Shown piece after piece: positions 6,827-13,405 of a DNA stretch of 15,023 nucleotides (positions within the stretch are counted from its first letter, which is position 1; each line of letters starts with the position of its first letter). The notes under the pieces are model-generated. The model ran no database searches. It was not told the origin of the DNA and was given only the letters and a program-made list of their open reading frames with translations. The stretch is from contig JAFWRV010000106.1 in assembly GCA_017519685.1 (NCBI GenBank), positions 1-15,023 of the forward strand. The letters are read 5' to 3'. This stretch comes from Clostridia bacterium. GTDB taxonomy: Bacteria > Bacillota > Clostridia > Oscillospirales > Acutalibacteraceae. Position numbers and translations under genes: made by a program.

Positions 6827-7534
6827 ATGTTATTCAGAATTTTTATTGCGGTGCTGTTTGTTCTTGAGTGCGGTCTCGTCACATATTATCTCAGGCAGAT
6901 TAAGAAGGGTGTCAACGTTAAAACCCTGCTTCTTAAAATCTCCTGCTCCGCCGTATTCATAATAACGGGATTGGTGTGCGCCGCGGGAGCCGGAAACTTT
7001 CATACGCTCTACGCGACGCTTATGCTAGCCGGATTTTTCTGCTCGCTTATCGGCGACGGAATGCTTCATCTCAATCCGAAAACGCCGCAGATAATTCTCG
7101 GCGGAGTGGGTTTCCTGGCGGCTCACGTGCTTTATATAATCGCTTTCATAAAAACCGAAGCCGCGCTGACAGGCGCAGCGGAAATTGTTTCGGCAAGGGA
7201 TGTTTTCGCGATAGCGGGAGTTTATGTCCTCGCGGTTATCCTTTATTTTTCGTTCAGACTGAAAGCCGGGAAACTGCTTGTCCCGGTTATGATATACGCG
7301 CTGGCGCTGAGCTTTATGTTTTCAAAGGCGTTTGATATGGGACGCGCGCTTATTGAATCGGGTACGGCGGCGGGAATTATCCCCGTCGCGGGCGCGCTGC
7401 TGTTTGTTTTTTCGGATTTTATGCTCGGCATCGGATTTCTCGGAAAACCCGCGTATAACAAGCAGGTGCTCAATATTTCGTCATATTATACCGCGCAGAT
7501 GCTTCTGGCGCTGTCAATTTTCTTTATAATGTAA
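6827..7534 (+). CDS. Lysoplasmalogenase-family integral membrane protein (YhhN/TMEM86)
   Basis: A 235-residue protein that is nearly all membrane helices (about eight). Family blocks are LIGDGML (74-80), HVLYIIAF (100-107), LLVPVMIYALAL (150-161), GALLFVFSDFML (189-200) and YYTAQMLL (220-227). Conserved acidic residues D77 and D197 match the polar residues of this family. Members cleave the vinyl-ether bond of lysoplasmalogens, releasing an aldehyde and glycerophospho-headgroup. Many anaerobic clostridia make plasmalogens, so the role fits; activity of this member is inferred. The ATG at 6827 follows GGAGG by 7 bases. It is a single-gene unit: consensus promoter on the left, bidirectional terminator at 7618-7660 on the right. 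Confidence 0.87.
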   Translation: MLFRIFIAVLFVLECGLVTYYLRQIKKGVNVKTLLLKISCSAVFIITGLVCAAGAGNFHTLYATLMLAGFFCSLIGDGMLHLNPKTPQIILGGVGFLAAHVLYIIAFIKTEAALTGAAEIVSARDVFAIAGVYVLAVILYFSFRLKAGKLLVPVMIYALALSFMFSKAFDMGRALIESGTAAGIIPVAGALLFVFSDFMLGIGFLGKPAYNKQVLNISSYYTAQMLLALSIFFIM

Positions 7535-7617
7535 CGCATCGATTCTTGCCTTTTTCGGTCAGAGATATCAGTAAAGAATTATTCCGTAAAATATTCTTAT
7601 CTTAATTTCAAAAAACT

Positions 7618-7660
7618 AATCCGGACTTTTCACCCGTATGGAGTAAAAGTCCGGATTTTT
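7618..7660. terminator. Bidirectional intrinsic terminator
   Basis: A perfect 13-bp stem (AATCCGGACTTTT at 7618-7630 with its complement at 7645-7657) around a 14-base loop, followed by TTTTT (7656-7660) and preceded by an A-run (7611-7616). It serves the lysoplasmalogenase gene on the left and the nitroreductase operon on the right. The remaining sequence at 7535-7617 is AT-rich, and I see no gene in it. Confidence 0.88.
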
Positions 7661-7670
7661 CCTATAAAAT

Positions 7671-7715
7671 ACAGTTTTAAACTGTTCGCTCTGATTTGTA
7701 TTATTGAAAATCAGA
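7671..7715. repeat. Two further hairpins between the nitroreductase stop and the terminator
   Basis: ACAGTTT/AAACTGT (7671-7677 and 7679-7685, one base between) and TCTGATTT/AAATCAGA (7690-7697 and 7708-7715, 10-base loop) are both perfect. The second overlaps the end of the nitroreductase gene at 7711. With the terminator they make three hairpins in a row on the operon's 3' end, which could help termination or protect the mRNA end. Confidence 0.5.
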
Positions 7716-8223
7716 TACGCTTTACCGTTTCTTCAAGCGGCTTGCGTGAGGAGTGATTCGCAAGCGGACCCGCGCCTTCGGCGGCAAAGCCGAGATCAAG
7801 CAGCATAAGCACTTCCTCGTTTTCGGGAAGGCCGAAGATTTCTCTTGCCTTGTCGGGGTCAAAGAAATTAATCCAGCAGCTTTCGACTCCCGCGTCTTTC
7901 GCGGCAAGAAGCAGGTGCGTCGCGACTATCGTGGCATCCTCAACACCGGAGTCTCTCTTTTCTCCCGGATAGGTGAAAACATTGTTTTTATCAAAGGCAA
8001 CCATCAAAACGGTTTTTGCTCCGTAACGGCAGGGAGTGAGGGAATCGATTTTGGCAAGTCCTTCTTCGGACTGAACAACATAAATGCGCTGTTCCTGAAG
8101 ATTCTTTGCCGTAGGTGCGAGACGGCCGGCTTCAAGTATGGCTTCAAGCTGTTCTTCCGAAATCTGTCTGCCGTCATATTTTTTGCAGGAATATCTGCTT
8201 TTTGCAACTTCTCTGAATTCCAT
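7711..8223 (-). CDS. Nitroreductase-family FMN flavoprotein
   Basis: A 170-residue single-domain nitroreductase, near the short end of the family. The N-terminal FMN-binding stretch is SRYSCKKYDGR (9-19), followed by LEAGRLAPTAKNLQ (30-43) and the central helix DATIVATHLLLAAKDAGVES (96-115), then WINFF and a C-terminal LGFAAEG...RKPLEE block. Such enzymes use FMN and NAD(P)H, or take part in modifications such as dehydrogenation; the physiological substrate is unknown. The start has a strong site: the upstream gene's stop codon is the first part of TAAGGAG, 10 bases between genes. It is last in the operon rSAM, TM1586-type nitroreductase, this gene. It differs clearly from its neighbour, so the pair is not a fresh duplication. 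Confidence 0.88.
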   Translation of the reverse strand: MEFREVAKSRYSCKKYDGRQISEEQLEAILEAGRLAPTAKNLQEQRIYVVQSEEGLAKIDSLTPCRYGAKTVLMVAFDKNNVFTYPGEKRDSGVEDATIVATHLLLAAKDAGVESCWINFFDPDKAREIFGLPENEEVLMLLDLGFAAEGAGPLANHSSRKPLEETVKRI

Positions 8224-8233
8224 AATTATCTCC

Positions 8234-9052
8234 TTATTTAATCTTGACCGTAGCGATATAGAACATATCGGTATTTACTTTTATTGACGGGTCTTCAATT
8301 ACCGTTTCAACTTCTTTTCCCGCGCTCTCAAGGCCGAGAACGAAGTGAGCAAGGGCGATTCCGACGTCAACTTTCTGTAAATCGCCGACAGAGTCGTTCA
8401 CATATACCTTATCCTGCTTTTCATAGAAGTGGAATAAATTTCCGTCGGCTATTACGCGCCAGGGCTGTTTATTGACAGCAGAGGGAGCCCATCTTACCAT
8501 TTCGAGCGCGTCGGAAACCGCTTTGTCATCACAGACGAGCGGAGTATCCGGCGTCTTGTCGAAAAACAGGTTTTTCGCGTCTTTTCTGCTGTCGGCGCCG
8601 ACACCTGTTCTCATTGCGACTTCTTTTACGGAACGGTGCTTTGCCGGATAGCCGAGAGGTGAAACGCACGGCATTCTCTTGCCTTCTTCAAGACCGAGCG
8701 CCGCCTGGAAGGTTTCTCTTTTCATTGTGCCGCCGATCCAGACCGTGCCTATTCCGAGTGACCACGCGTAAAGCACAAGCTTTTCAAATGAGTAACCGAA
8801 AGCGACATCGGCATAGGGGACTTTATCGGTTTTTGCCGCAACATAGAGAGTTTCGCCTTTGAGAACGGGACTTGAAAGGCCGTGCTCCTTTGCGTCAAGG
8901 AGAGTGAAATCAACATCAATGTCAAACGGGTTCTTTATTTCTTTGATGTATTCTTCAATCTTACGTCTGTCATCGGCTGAAAGCGGATTTCCGTCATAGG
9001 TTCTGACGCTTTTTCTGCTTTTGACCGTCTTCATAAGTTCGCTTGAGTTCAT
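8234..9052 (-). CDS. Nitroreductase-family protein, TM1586 type
   Basis: A 272-residue protein with the RKSVRTYDG opening (13-21) of nitroreductases and a longer two-half layout: an N-terminal half with GETLYVAAKTD (66-76) and LVLYAWSLGIGTVWIGGT (92-109), then a second FMN-binding-like part with MVRWAPSAVNKQPWRV (about 191-206) and VGIALAHFVLGLESAGKE near the end. This matches the TM1586-like nitroreductases of clostridia and Thermotoga as I recall them. It probably binds FMN; the substrate is unknown. AAGG lies 5 bases before the start. It begins 7 bases after the radical SAM gene ends, and its TAA stop is built into the next gene's ribosome binding site. This argues for tight co-translation of the three genes. 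Confidence 0.86.
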   Translation of the reverse strand: MNSSELMKTVKSRKSVRTYDGNPLSADDRRKIEEYIKEIKNPFDIDVDFTLLDAKEHGLSSPVLKGETLYVAAKTDKVPYADVAFGYSFEKLVLYAWSLGIGTVWIGGTMKRETFQAALGLEEGKRMPCVSPLGYPAKHRSVKEVAMRTGVGADSRKDAKNLFFDKTPDTPLVCDDKAVSDALEMVRWAPSAVNKQPWRVIADGNLFHFYEKQDKVYVNDSVGDLQKVDVGIALAHFVLGLESAGKEVETVIEDPSIKVNTDMFYIATVKIK

Positions 9053-9059
9053 ACTGCCT

Positions 9060-10166
9060 TCATCCTTCCTTTTTTGATTCCGATATTATTTTTTCAACTT
9101 TGTCTTTATTCATATAGAGCGTGCATCCGCCGACGTGGTCGTCATTGAGAAGCCCCTGAGTATTGAGCGCGTAAAACAGCGGGGATTTCAGCGCCTCCCT
9201 GACCGAGGTGTCCCTGACATTTATATCCGAATACGGTGAAAACGGGCAGGGCTCCGCGCCGCCGTGTGAATTTATGTGGAAGAAACCGCGCCCCGCGGCA
9301 ACGCATCCGCCGGAGCTTTTCTCGTCGCCCGGGAAGGAAATGAAGACCATTTTTCTTTTCAGCAGGCGGAGCCGTCTTACGGAAGCTCTCATAAACTGCC
9401 TGTCGTTTTCATCCGGGGCAAGGTCCTCGCTTTCACCGTCAACGGGAACGAATTCGACATAGATTACCGCCTTGCAGCCGAGCTCATAAAGAGAATTTAT
9501 GAATTCGTCGGAGTAAACCTCTTTCATATTCTGCTTCGTAACGGTTACGGAAACGCCGAATATCATATTGCCGGCTTTGATGTTTTTCATCGCCTCATTG
9601 ACTTTTTTATAGACACCTTCGCCTCTGCGCCTGTCTGTGGTTTCCTCGTTTCCCTCGATGCTGATTATCGGAAGCAGATTCCTGTTTTTGTCAAGCACGT
9701 CGAGATATTTTTCGTGCAGGAAGGTTCCGTTGGTGAATATCGGGAAAAGTATATTTCTGTGCTTCGCCGCTTTTTCGATAACGTCGTATCTCATCATCGG
9801 CTCGCCGCCCGCAAGCAGAATAAAACTGATGCCGAGTTCTTCGGCTTCGGCAAAAATCCTGTCCCATTCATCCGCTGTAAGCTGATCGGCGCTTTCACCG
9901 TCACAGCAGGCGTTGTTCGCTCTTGAATAACACCCGGCGCAGTGAAGATTGCAGGTGCCTGTTATACTCGCTATCAGGAACGGGGGAATGTGTTCTCCGG
10001 ATTTTTCCGTTTGCTTTCTTTTTTTCGACGCTTTGCGCGCCGCGAGGGCAAAGCTTTTCATAAAAGCCGCTTCTTCGGGATTCTTTGCGGTTGCCCGCAG
10101 GGAGTCCGTGACTACTCTCGTGACGCCCCTTGTCATATATGCCTGTATATTAATGCTTCCTGCCAT
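9060..10166 (-). CDS. Radical SAM protein with SPASM-like C-terminal cysteines
   Basis: A 368-residue radical SAM enzyme. CNLHCAGC (C72, C76, C79) is the CX3CX2C site for the 4Fe-4S cluster that cleaves S-adenosylmethionine; AGGEP (119-123) is the SAM-binding block. The C-terminal part has CVAAGRGFFHINSHG (C288), EPCPFSPY (C307) and GGCTLY (C348), resembling a shortened SPASM/twitch region for an extra cluster. The N-terminal 60 residues are basic and unlike the core. I chose ATG 10166: GGAGG lies 8 bases upstream. A longer reading from TTG 10217 falls at the predicted transcription start, so it cannot be used. The product is unknown. It leads an operon with two nitroreductases; no short precursor peptide gene is visible within it. 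Confidence 0.88.
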   Translation of the reverse strand: MAGSINIQAYMTRGVTRVVTDSLRATAKNPEEAAFMKSFALAARKASKKRKQTEKSGEHIPPFLIASITGTCNLHCAGCYSRANNACCDGESADQLTADEWDRIFAEAEELGISFILLAGGEPMMRYDVIEKAAKHRNILFPIFTNGTFLHEKYLDVLDKNRNLLPIISIEGNEETTDRRRGEGVYKKVNEAMKNIKAGNMIFGVSVTVTKQNMKEVYSDEFINSLYELGCKAVIYVEFVPVDGESEDLAPDENDRQFMRASVRRLRLLKRKMVFISFPGDEKSSGGCVAAGRGFFHINSHGGAEPCPFSPYSDINVRDTSVREALKSPLFYALNTQGLLNDDHVGGCTLYMNKDKVEKIISESKKEG

Positions 10167-10220
10167 CCGGTATTCCTCCGCGGACAAATAAATTGAATAA
10201 AATTTAATTTTACGCAACTT

Positions 10221-10248
10221 ATTATACCATAATTATCGCGATTGTCAA
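10221..10248 (-). promoter_or_regulatory. Consensus-hexamer, extended -10 promoter of the radical SAM operon
   Basis: On the minus strand TTGACA (10243-10248), 16 bases, TATAAT (10221-10226), with TGG directly before the -10 box (extended -10). Predicted start near 10214 and a leader of about 48 bases to the ATG at 10166. High expression is expected unless repressed. Confidence 0.8.
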
Positions 10249-10274
10249 GCAAAATTTAAATAATTAATAAATAA

Positions 10275-10304
10275 CCTGCGCCGTCATTTACCCGACGGCG
10301 CAGG
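10275..10304 (-). terminator. Intrinsic terminator of the GH92 gene
   Basis: A GC-rich perfect 11-bp stem (10275-10285 with 10294-10304) and 8-base loop begin 3 bases after the GH92 stop codon. On the minus strand the stem is followed by TTATTTATTAATTATTT. Confidence 0.8.
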
Positions 10305-10307
10305 AGT

Positions 10308-10835
10308 TTATTTTGCCGTATTGCTCATATTAAAGCGGAGCGTTCCTCCGCCGGAGATAAGATCGTGTGAAATATAATTACCGGTGATTTCTCTGCCGTT
10401 GAATGTCACGGATGAAACATAGATGTTTTTCTCACTCTGGTTTACCGCCTCGATTTTAAGAATACTGCCGTTTGAAAGAGTCAGTTCAGCGGAGTCCACA
10501 CAGGGCGAGCCGATCCAGTATTTATCCGTTCCCGCAAGAGGATAAAAGCCGAGAGACGAAAAGACATACCAGGCGCTGAGCGTTCCGCCGTCATCATTGC
10601 CGTCGAGGCCGTCCGCTCCGGTCGCGAAGCGGCTGTCAAGAGTCCATCTTACCCATTTCTGCGTAAGGTCGCTTCTGCCCGCGTCGGAAAAGAGATACGG
10701 AGTATGAATATCGTGCTGATTGCCTATCCAGAATCCGGATCCCGGGTCAATCGCCGCTCTTTTCGGAGAAGCGTCTTTCATAAATGACTCGAGCTCCGAA
10801 ACAAAGAATTCATCTGAGCCGAAAAGCGAAATCAT
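10308..10835 (-). CDS. GH92 C-terminal fragment, probably not independently translated
   Basis: The frame after the TAG, with its first ATG at 10835, encodes the last 175 residues: GNQHDIHTPYLFSDAGR, LTQKWVRWTLD, LDGNDDGGTLSAWYVFSSLGFYP, and the closing beta-domain strands. The only purine-rich stretch before that ATG (TTGAGGGT) is one base away, too close for a ribosome binding site. The fragment has no signal peptide. It is best read as part of the broken GH92 gene. Confidence 0.6.
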   Translation of the reverse strand: MISLFGSDEFFVSELESFMKDASPKRAAIDPGSGFWIGNQHDIHTPYLFSDAGRSDLTQKWVRWTLDSRFATGADGLDGNDDGGTLSAWYVFSSLGFYPLAGTDKYWIGSPCVDSAELTLSNGSILKIEAVNQSEKNIYVSSVTFNGREITGNYISHDLISGGGTLRFNMSNTAK

Positions 10836-10868
10836 ACCCTCAATATCGTTGAGAGCATTCCAGCGCCA

Positions 10869-12560
10869 CTATCTTGCGCTGCCCTCGCAGTAGGGATCGG
10901 AGAATGAGGTTCCGAATATGTCATCATAGAATGCGGTGATGTGGGGAGTGAGCGCGGCGAAGGAACCGTCGGAATTCTTTGCCCTGAAATATTTTGCAGA
11001 CGGATCCCAGATGTTTTTCCATCTTTGAGACATTTTCCCGAATTCGTTTTCAATTTCACTGTTGCCGAGTTTTCCGGCGAGTACGGACGTTGCGGCATCC
11101 TCCCAGCAGTATTCGAGAACTCTGCTCACGGAATAGTTTCTCGATTCATCTGCCACCTTATCCTCGGGAATATAACCGTATTCGTTATAAAGCTCCAGAA
11201 ATTCACGGTCCTCTCTGTTCCCCGAGGTTTTTGCGGATTTTACCATATAGTCAAGCGCTTTACCGTAATCAATATTTTCTATTCCCTTGAGATAACTTTC
11301 GGTGAAAACCAGATTGGCGGGGTTGCCGAACATCGAGCCCGTATAACCCTCGCCCATCGGCCAGCGCGGCAGAACTCCGCCCTGATCCGCCATAAGAAGC
11401 AGACTCTGAAGACAGTCATTCTGAACATCGCCGGCTATCAGCGTATAGAGCGCGTGCGCGTTTCGCGCCGTGTCCCAGAGTGACATATCGGTGCGGTATA
11501 TGAAACCGTCGGCGGTGTGCGTTTCCTTGTCAAATCCCTTATAACTGCCGTCGCTGTCGGTGAAATCGGTCGGCATTATCATTGTGTGGTAAAGGGAAGT
11601 GTAGAAATTTCTCTTTACGCTGTCACCACCGTTGACTTTTATTGAGGAAAGACGGTCCTCCCAGAGATTGACGGCATCGTTTCTGACTGTATCGAAATCC
11701 TTGCTTTCCGCTTCGGCGTAAAGGTTTTCCTTCGCGTTTTCCGCGCTGACAAAGCTTATTCCCGCGCGGAGTGTCAGCGGCTTGTTTCTGATATCGCCGA
11801 AATGCAGGCGCACCGCGCTGCCGGAGGTGTCGGATGATGTAAGGTCGCGGTCAAACTCAGCGTAGTAATATACCGGGAGTCCTCCGAAACGGTCGGAAAA
11901 TCCGCCTTTTACGGTGACGGACGCTGTGACGGTTTTACTGTCTCTGTCAACGGAGATTTCAGCGTTTTCCGTTGTGCCGCTGCTCAGACAGGATGCCGCG
12001 TCAATATAAATTGAAGCGTCCTTGCCGGATAAAAAAGTATATCTCTGATAACCGGTGTGCGAGGTTGCGGTCATTTCGGCAAGAACAGTCGCTCCGGGCA
12101 GATAAACAGCGTAGTAACCGGGGTATCCTGTTTCCCTTTCGTGGGAAAAAGCGTGTACCGAAGGGGAGTCCGCCCCGCTTTTATTGATATCGGGCGTCAC
12201 TCTGAACATACCGTAATCGCGGATACCGGTGCCGGAAAGACGGCCGTAACTGAAGCCGAGAATATGCCGGTGCTCGTAGTAATAACCCGAGGTGTTTGTT
12301 TTGAAAAGATAAAGACCGTTCGCGGCGGACGTATCGGGACCGGGCCGCACACAGCCGAACGGAACAGTCGCGGCGGGGCTCAGCATACCGCAGGTCCAGG
12401 GAATACCTCCCGTACCGGTGAAAACATCGACATAACCGCCGCAGCTTCCCGCTTTGCTTTCGGGCATTTCATACGCGGAATTATATCCGCCCGCAAAGGC
12501 GGAGGTGAAAAGAATTTCAATGCCGACAAAAAGAGAAATGATTTTTCTCAGTAAGAGCAT
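10869..12560 (-). CDS. GH92 N-terminal fragment as conceptually translated to the TAG
   Basis: If TAG stops translation, the product is a 563-residue secreted protein with the beta-sandwich domain and most of the helical barrel. It would end right after the CEGSAR motif and lack the C-terminal aspartate-rich LDGNDDGG block needed for catalysis. An automatic pipeline would report this as a gene. It should be inactive on its own. Confidence 0.7.
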   Translation of the reverse strand: MLLLRKIISLFVGIEILFTSAFAGGYNSAYEMPESKAGSCGGYVDVFTGTGGIPWTCGMLSPAATVPFGCVRPGPDTSAANGLYLFKTNTSGYYYEHRHILGFSYGRLSGTGIRDYGMFRVTPDINKSGADSPSVHAFSHERETGYPGYYAVYLPGATVLAEMTATSHTGYQRYTFLSGKDASIYIDAASCLSSGTTENAEISVDRDSKTVTASVTVKGGFSDRFGGLPVYYYAEFDRDLTSSDTSGSAVRLHFGDIRNKPLTLRAGISFVSAENAKENLYAEAESKDFDTVRNDAVNLWEDRLSSIKVNGGDSVKRNFYTSLYHTMIMPTDFTDSDGSYKGFDKETHTADGFIYRTDMSLWDTARNAHALYTLIAGDVQNDCLQSLLLMADQGGVLPRWPMGEGYTGSMFGNPANLVFTESYLKGIENIDYGKALDYMVKSAKTSGNREDREFLELYNEYGYIPEDKVADESRNYSVSRVLEYCWEDAATSVLAGKLGNSEIENEFGKMSQRWKNIWDPSAKYFRAKNSDGSFAALTPHITAFYDDIFGTSFSDPYCEGSAR

Positions 12561-12608
12561 ACGCCGTCCTCCTTGTATATCCCGTCATACACGTGTTTTA
12601 ATACAAAT

Positions 12609-12642
12609 GCCCTCCTTGTCTGCTCCGCGCAGTAAAGAGGGC
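12609..12642 (-). terminator. Hairpin after the PHP gene, probable terminator
   Basis: GCCCTC/GAGGGC (12609-12614 with 12637-12642) encloses further pairing TT/AA and CTGC/GCAG, forming one long interrupted stem. On the minus strand it is followed by ATTTGTATT, a weak T-rich tail. It lies between the PHP gene and GH92. I find no convincing promoter for GH92 in the 97-base gap; a CACGTG palindrome (ACACGTGT, 12589-12596) sits just upstream of the GH92 ribosome binding site. Confidence 0.5.
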
Positions 12643-12657
12643 ACGCCGGTTTTACCG

Positions 12658-13404
12658 TTAATAAAGTATTTTTTTGAGTTCCGGCAGAAACTGATAAGTA
12701 TCTATATTTATAAGCTTGTGAGCGTCGGTACCGAAGTTGAATATAACGCCCGCTTCTCTGCCGATGTTGAAATATCTTCTGAAAAAGACGGGGTCTCCGA
12801 GAATCGCCGGGACATTCAGTTCCCAGGCAACACCGCGCTCGTATCCCCGTATCATAATATCGCCGATTTCGTTATCCGTGAACGCGGCGGTAACATTGTG
12901 AAAATCTCCGCACTCGGTGATATATTTTGCCATAAACGGGTGAGCGAGACAGTCCGCCCTTCCGCTTTCGATGACCTTGTCCATAATCGCGAGCATATGT
13001 TTGCAGTAACCGCGCGGCGATTTATCCTCCGGATGTACCCAGTAATCCTGGTGATAATGATTTGTCGCGTAAAGACGGTAGTCGAGCGCGTTGTCGGTTT
13101 CAATATCATCGGCAAACTTTCCGATGTCATAGGATGAAAGTTCCGCGCCTATCAGCACTTTGATTTTTGTGCCCGTTTCCGCAAGCTGCTCAAGCAGTTC
13201 AAGGCGCTGGGCGGCAGTCGCGTTTTTCTTATAAACGTAGTTGTGGTCTGTGATTGCAATCATTTCGAGACCTGCCTGTTCCGCGGTCCTGACCATATCT
13301 TTCAGTATCATTTCTCTCGCGGCGCAGGTGGAAAAAGTTGAATGCATATGCAGATTCATTTTTGCGAGTTCGTTAAGGTCATAGGTCTTTTCGTGAAAAA
13401 ACAT
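12658..13404 (-). CDS. PHP-domain metal-dependent hydrolase
   Basis: A 248-residue PHP-fold protein with a full metal-site set: NLHMHS (H19, H21), ITDHN (D53, H54), GAE (E88), NHYHQD (H116, H118), AHPF (H155) and GTDAH (D227, H229). PHP proteins hydrolyse phosphoesters such as histidinol phosphate, 3',5'-bisphosphonucleotides or oligonucleotide ends. The extra segment DYRLYATNHYHQDYWVHPED is not typical of histidinol phosphatase, so I leave the substrate open. The start is two bases after the tatD stop begins to clear (TGA-T-ATG), with CGGAG 8 bases upstream. This makes it the third gene of a metG-tatD-PHP operon. A role in nucleic-acid or nucleotide turnover would suit its place beside tatD (inference). 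Confidence 0.88.
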   Translation of the reverse strand: MFFHEKTYDLNELAKMNLHMHSTFSTCAAREMILKDMVRTAEQAGLEMIAITDHNYVYKKNATAAQRLELLEQLAETGTKIKVLIGAELSSYDIGKFADDIETDNALDYRLYATNHYHQDYWVHPEDKSPRGYCKHMLAIMDKVIESGRADCLAHPFMAKYITECGDFHNVTAAFTDNEIGDIMIRGYERGVAWELNVPAILGDPVFFRRYFNIGREAGVIFNFGTDAHKLINIDTYQFLPELKKILY

Positions 13405-13405
13405 A

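Larger units (their letters stand above)
10308..12560 (-). pseudogene. Secreted GH92 exo-alpha-mannosidase interrupted by one in-frame TAG
   Basis: One reading frame of 750 codons, normal length for GH92, is broken only by TAG at codon 564 (10869-10871). A signal peptide (residues 1-23) precedes the N-terminal beta-sandwich domain: FTGTGGIPWTCG (47-58), PFGCVRPGPDT (67-77), GFSYGRLSGTG (102-112). The (alpha/alpha)6 catalytic domain follows, with FYTSLYHTMIMP (319-330), SLWDTARNAH (360-369), SVSRVLEYCWEDAA (477-490) and CEGSAR (558-563). After the stop come WRWNALNDIEG, GNQHDIHTPYLF, QKWVRWTLDS and the family's LDGNDDGG block. Homologues usually read roughly EGxxWQY where this gene reads EGSAR-stop-W, so the TAG falls near a Gln codon position. 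GH92 enzymes are calcium-dependent exo-alpha-mannosidases acting on N-glycans or mannans. The start has an ideal AAGGAGG. Apart from the TAG, no decay is visible, so a recent nonsense mutation, a sequence error or read-through are all open. Confidence 0.85.

Noticed and set aside
7535..7617. Small gene or RNA in the gap after the lysoplasmalogenase gene
   Set aside because: Only AT-rich sequence with weak AAGAAT/ATTCTT symmetry; no promoter plus frame or known RNA motif could be supported.
9276..9926. 216-codon plus-strand frame opposite the radical SAM gene
   Set aside because: Antisense shadow; the minus strand carries the radical SAM cysteine motif, promoter and ribosome site. Similar long shadows at 10941-11483, 12454-13137 and 13718-14260 were discarded for the same reason.
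10166..10307. Short precursor peptide gene for the radical SAM operon
   Set aside because: The region holds only the promoter, a leader with the ribosome site and the GH92 terminator; no frame with a start and ribosome site exists there or in the 7- and 10-base gaps between genes.
10833..10835. Independent re-initiation of the GH92 C-terminal fragment at ATG 10835
   Set aside because: The nearest purine-rich stretch is one base from the ATG, too close to serve as ribosome site, and the fragment would be a secreted-domain piece without a signal peptide.
10869..10871. Pyrrolysine or selenocysteine insertion at the GH92 TAG
   Set aside because: Selenocysteine uses TGA, and pyrrolysine is known almost only in methylamine methyltransferases. 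The position is not a known special residue in GH92, and no downstream element is evident.
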